The translations under genes and the position numbers were made by a program. Of a stretch of 23,304 nucleotides of DNA, positions 20,895 through 23,304 are shown in pieces (position 1 is the stretch's first letter; each line of letters starts with the position of its first letter). Source of the stretch: JBOGJG01 sp050747825 (GTDB lineage Bacteria > Acidobacteriota > UBA6911 > RPQK01 > JBOGJG01); NCBI GenBank assembly GCA_050747825.1, contig JBOGJG010000238.1, positions 1 to 23,304 on the forward strand. The letters run 5' to 3'. Under the pieces are notes generated by a model. That model made no database searches, was not told where the DNA came from, and saw only the letters and a program-made list of their open reading frames with translations.

Positions 20895-23304
20895 GTGCAC
20901 GCACGCGACCTCTTCCTTTCGGAGAAGCTCACCAGCCGGGAAGTCCAGGCCATACTGAGTCCGTACGGCTTTCAGAACACGGAACAGGTGGACGGCCGGC
21001 TGCAGCGGATCGCCGACATGGTGGGAGTGCGGGAGCGCTTTGCCGGACTGGCGCCGGGCATTCTGCTGGAGGCCTCCCGGAGTGCTGATCCCGATGCGGC
21101 TATTCTGCGCCTGGAAGCTTTCTTTGAAGTTGTACCCAGCGCCTCCAATCTGGCCTCTTATTTATCCGACAGCCCATCGGCGGTGGAGGCTCTGGTCCAA
21201 ATTCTGGGCTCTTCCTCCTTTCTGACTCAGCTACTTGTTCGAAATCCCGAGTATTTTTACTGGTTGATGGAGGCCGGCCGGTTGCTTCGGACCGAAGATG
21301 CGGACTACTTCCGGCGCGAGGCAACAGGAATGATTCAACCCTTTACAGACGCGGCTACGAAGCTGGACGCACTGCGCCGTTTTCGCCGCCGCGAAAGCCT
21401 GCGCATTGCCGCCCAAGATGTGCTGAACCGGAGCAAACTGGAAGACACGCTCTCCCAGGTGACCAGCCTGGCTGACACCATCCTTCAGTCAGCCTTTGAA
21501 ATACTCGCTGCCCACATGCTTGCGGATATTCAAGGCTTCGCGGTCCTGGGGATGGGAAAGTTGGGAGGGCGCGAGCTGAACTATAGCTCCGACGTTGACC
21601 TGCTCTATGTGTACTCCGATGAGGACCAGCGCCCTCTTATGCTCAAGTTTGCCCGAGAATACACGCGGGTTCTCAATGATTACACGGATCAGGGACGGCT
21701 TTACCGGGTTGACCTCCGCCTGCGGCCCATGGGGAAAAGCGGCCAGATTGCGTATTCAGCCGATGCCTACAGGCACTACTATGAAACCTGGGCGGACACC
21801 TTCGATCGCCTGGCTCTGATCAAGTGCCGCCGGGTGGCGGGCGATGCGGAGCTGGGAGACCGCTTCGTCGAGTCGGTGCAGGATTTTGTTTTCAAAAAAT
21901 ACCTGGACCACGCGGCCGTCGAAGAGGTGCGCTGGCTCAAGAAGAAAACCGACCGGGAGCTGCGGCTGCGCGAGGAGAGCCACCGCAACATTAAGCTGGG
22001 TCTGGGAGGAATTCGGGAGATCGAATTCTTTGTTCAGGCTTTTCAACTGCTCTATGGCGGAGTGCAGCCGGATATCCGAGCCCCGAGTACGCTGGGGGCC
22101 TTGGACCGGCTGGTCGATCATGGCTTCATTTCTCATGGAGACCATACGGTTTTGGGTGAGGCCTACCGTTTTCTCCGTGATCTGGAGCACAAACTCCAAC
22201 TGGTTCAGGACCAACAGACTCACCTGCTGCCGCTGGATGAGGCGGAGGTGGAGCGCTGCGCCCGCCGGATGGGTTTAGCTTCAGTCGAGAACTTTCGCCA
22301 GACGCTTGATCTCCACAACCAGAACGTGCGCCGAATCTTCGATTCGCTCTTTGATACTAAAGAAAAGACGGGAGGTCTGGAGGAGCTGGCTTTGAACCTT
22401 CGGCTGACGCGGGATGACGCTCTGGAGATTCTGGTTTCGCGCGGGGTCCAATGTCCCGATCAGGTCTGGGAGGGCATCAAGATGCTTCAGGAGGTTTCGG
22501 CCTTTCCGCACTCCCCAAGTCGCATGCGCAACCTGGTGGCCAATTTGCTGCCGAGGTTGATTGAAGGCCTGGACTTCATCGAGCAGCCAAGAGCTCTGTT
22601 CAACCGCTTCGATCGATTCAGCGACAGCCTCGGCTCGCGCGCCAGCCTGTACACTGAGATGGTCGAGAATCCGGAATTCAGCCGTAGATTGCTTCAAGTC
22701 ATCTCCACCGGCGACTTCCTGGCGGAAATCTTGATCCGAAATCCGGAGTTGCTGGACTCGATTTCGAAGCTGCCGAACCGGCCGCCGGATCCGAAAGAGC
22801 TTCGCCAGCGGGCCGCGGGAGCAGACGCACGGAAGTCTTTGCGTCTTTTCAAGCAGCGCGAAGAATTCAAAACAGCCCTCCTGGACTTGTTCGTGCCCGA
22901 TTCGACCCTCGAGAACCGGCGCCGGCTCAGCCGCATCGCTGACATCTGCATCCGGCAGGCTTGCGAAAACGTTCTGGTTCGAAAGCCCAAGCTTAAGAAG
23001 GAATCCTTCGCCCTTTTCAGCCTGGGAAAACTGGGAGGGGAGGAGCTCACTTACCATTCCGACCTGGACCTGATCTTTGTCTATGACGATCGGGAGAGCG
23101 CAGTTATTCCGGACGAGTTCGACTCATTCTTAAAGGAGTTCCGCCTGGAACTGGAAGAATACACCGAAGCGGGACGCGCCTATCAGCTTGACCTCCGCCT
23201 CAGGCCGGAAGGCAAGCACGGCCCTTTGGTGACCCCTCGAAGTTCGATCGAAAACTACTTCAAGGGGCGAGCCGAAGATTGGGAGCGCCTGGCCTATGTC
23301 AAGC
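20895..23304 (+). CDS. glnE: Glutamine synthetase adenylyltransferase/adenylyl-removing enzyme, 3' end beyond window
   Basis: About 803 residues are visible of the usual 900-1000; the frame stays open to the window end. First nucleotidyltransferase (deadenylylating) motif at about 217: Gly-Met-Gly-Lys-Leu-Gly-Gly-Arg-Glu-Leu-Asn-Tyr-Ser-Ser-Asp-Val-Asp. Then Arg-Val-Asp-Leu-Arg-Leu-Arg-Pro and Leu-Gly-Gly-Ile-Arg-Glu-Ile-Glu-Phe at about 370. The second (adenylylating) domain starts near 706 with Leu-Gly-Lys-Leu-Gly-Gly-Glu-Glu-Leu-Thr-Tyr-His-Ser-Asp-Leu-Asp and is cut after Trp-Glu-Arg-Leu-Ala-Tyr-Val-Lys. GlnE switches glutamine synthetase off and on by adding or removing AMP, guided by PII. 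The start is uncertain: GTG 20895 is chosen, with TTG 20877 possible; neither has a clear ribosome-binding site. Confidence 0.93.
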   Translation, partial: MHARDLFLSEKLTSREVQAILSPYGFQNTEQVDGRLQRIADMVGVRERFAGLAPGILLEASRSADPDAAILRLEAFFEVVPSASNLASYLSDSPSAVEALVQILGSSSFLTQLLVRNPEYFYWLMEAGRLLRTEDADYFRREATGMIQPFTDAATKLDALRRFRRRESLRIAAQDVLNRSKLEDTLSQVTSLADTILQSAFEILAAHMLADIQGFAVLGMGKLGGRELNYSSDVDLLYVYSDEDQRPLMLKFAREYTRVLNDYTDQGRLYRVDLRLRPMGKSGQIAYSADAYRHYYETWADTFDRLALIKCRRVAGDAELGDRFVESVQDFVFKKYLDHAAVEEVRWLKKKTDRELRLREESHRNIKLGLGGIREIEFFVQAFQLLYGGVQPDIRAPSTLGALDRLVDHGFISHGDHTVLGEAYRFLRDLEHKLQLVQDQQTHLLPLDEAEVERCARRMGLASVENFRQTLDLHNQNVRRIFDSLFDTKEKTGGLEELALNLRLTRDDALEILVSRGVQCPDQVWEGIKMLQEVSAFPHSPSRMRNLVANLLPRLIEGLDFIEQPRALFNRFDRFSDSLGSRASLYTEMVENPEFSRRLLQVISTGDFLAEILIRNPELLDSISKLPNRPPDPKELRQRAAGADARKSLRLFKQREEFKTALLDLFVPDSTLENRRRLSRIADICIRQACENVLVRKPKLKKESFALFSLGKLGGEELTYHSDLDLIFVYDDRESAVIPDEFDSFLKEFRLELEEYTEAGRAYQLDLRLRPEGKHGPLVTPRSSIENYFKGRAEDWERLAYVK

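Noticed and set aside
22281..23057. 258-codon minus-strand frame inside glnE
   Set aside because: Antisense shadow of glnE, whose nucleotidyltransferase motifs are on the plus strand.

Overview
The window looks like part of an Acidobacteriota-type chromosome. This is inferred from the mix of Tat-exported oxidoreductases and isomerases, LacI regulators, an Oar-like TonB receptor with a carboxypeptidase-regulatory domain, ASPIC/UnbV and PQQ-dehydrogenase modules, a selenoprotein, moderate-to-high GC, and GGTCAGCGGTCAGTGG-type repeats between genes. Nothing in the window proves the phylum.

Layout. (1) 1-1600, minus strand: a DUF1232 gene translationally coupled to an exported thioredoxin-fold gene. 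The latter has an in-frame TGA exactly where a CxxC cysteine is expected (UPHC), followed by a hairpin with bacterial SECIS geometry. This is the most striking feature, and it would be missed by ordinary ORF calling. An internally deleted sigma-54 activator follows. (2) 1654-1932: a MITE-like element with 25-bp perfect terminal inverted repeats, whose right end supplies the stop codon of the neighbouring metallophosphoesterase. (3) 1917-6297, minus strand: metallophosphoesterase, gamma-glutamyltransferase and a Tat-exported Gfo/Idh/MocA oxidoreductase. (4) 6400-7040: a graveyard holding an IS remnant, a protein-kinase remnant and an orphan terminator. (5) 7088-7671: an NTF2-like lipoprotein gene behind two perfect palindromes. 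(6) 7843-17654: sugar-catabolism material, much of it broken. It holds an intact IlvD-type sugar-acid dehydratase, a truncated LacI regulator, a Tat-exported sugar isomerase-like protein, an SDR::aldehyde dehydrogenase chimera, a GH95 fucosidase::PQQ dehydrogenase chimera, a TPR::ASPIC/UnbV chimera, an intact LacI regulator and a TonB receptor remnant. A VapBC-type toxin-antitoxin pair and a stand-alone copy of the GlnD C-terminal ACT module sit among them. (7) 17947-23304, plus strand: the intact nitrogen-control genes glnD, glnB and glnE (glnE cut by the window end).

How the genes fit together. GlnD (uridylyltransferase), its target PII and GlnE (glutamine synthetase adenylyltransferase) form a textbook nitrogen-sensing cascade. 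A 34-bp near-identical sequence lies upstream of both glnD and glnE. The middle region reads as a decaying locus for taking up and oxidising a deoxy- or pentose sugar (fucose or arabinose type): receptor, regulators, glycosidase, dehydrogenases and dehydratase. Many of its genes have been shortened or joined by deletions, several with a 7-bp repeat tract sitting at the junction.
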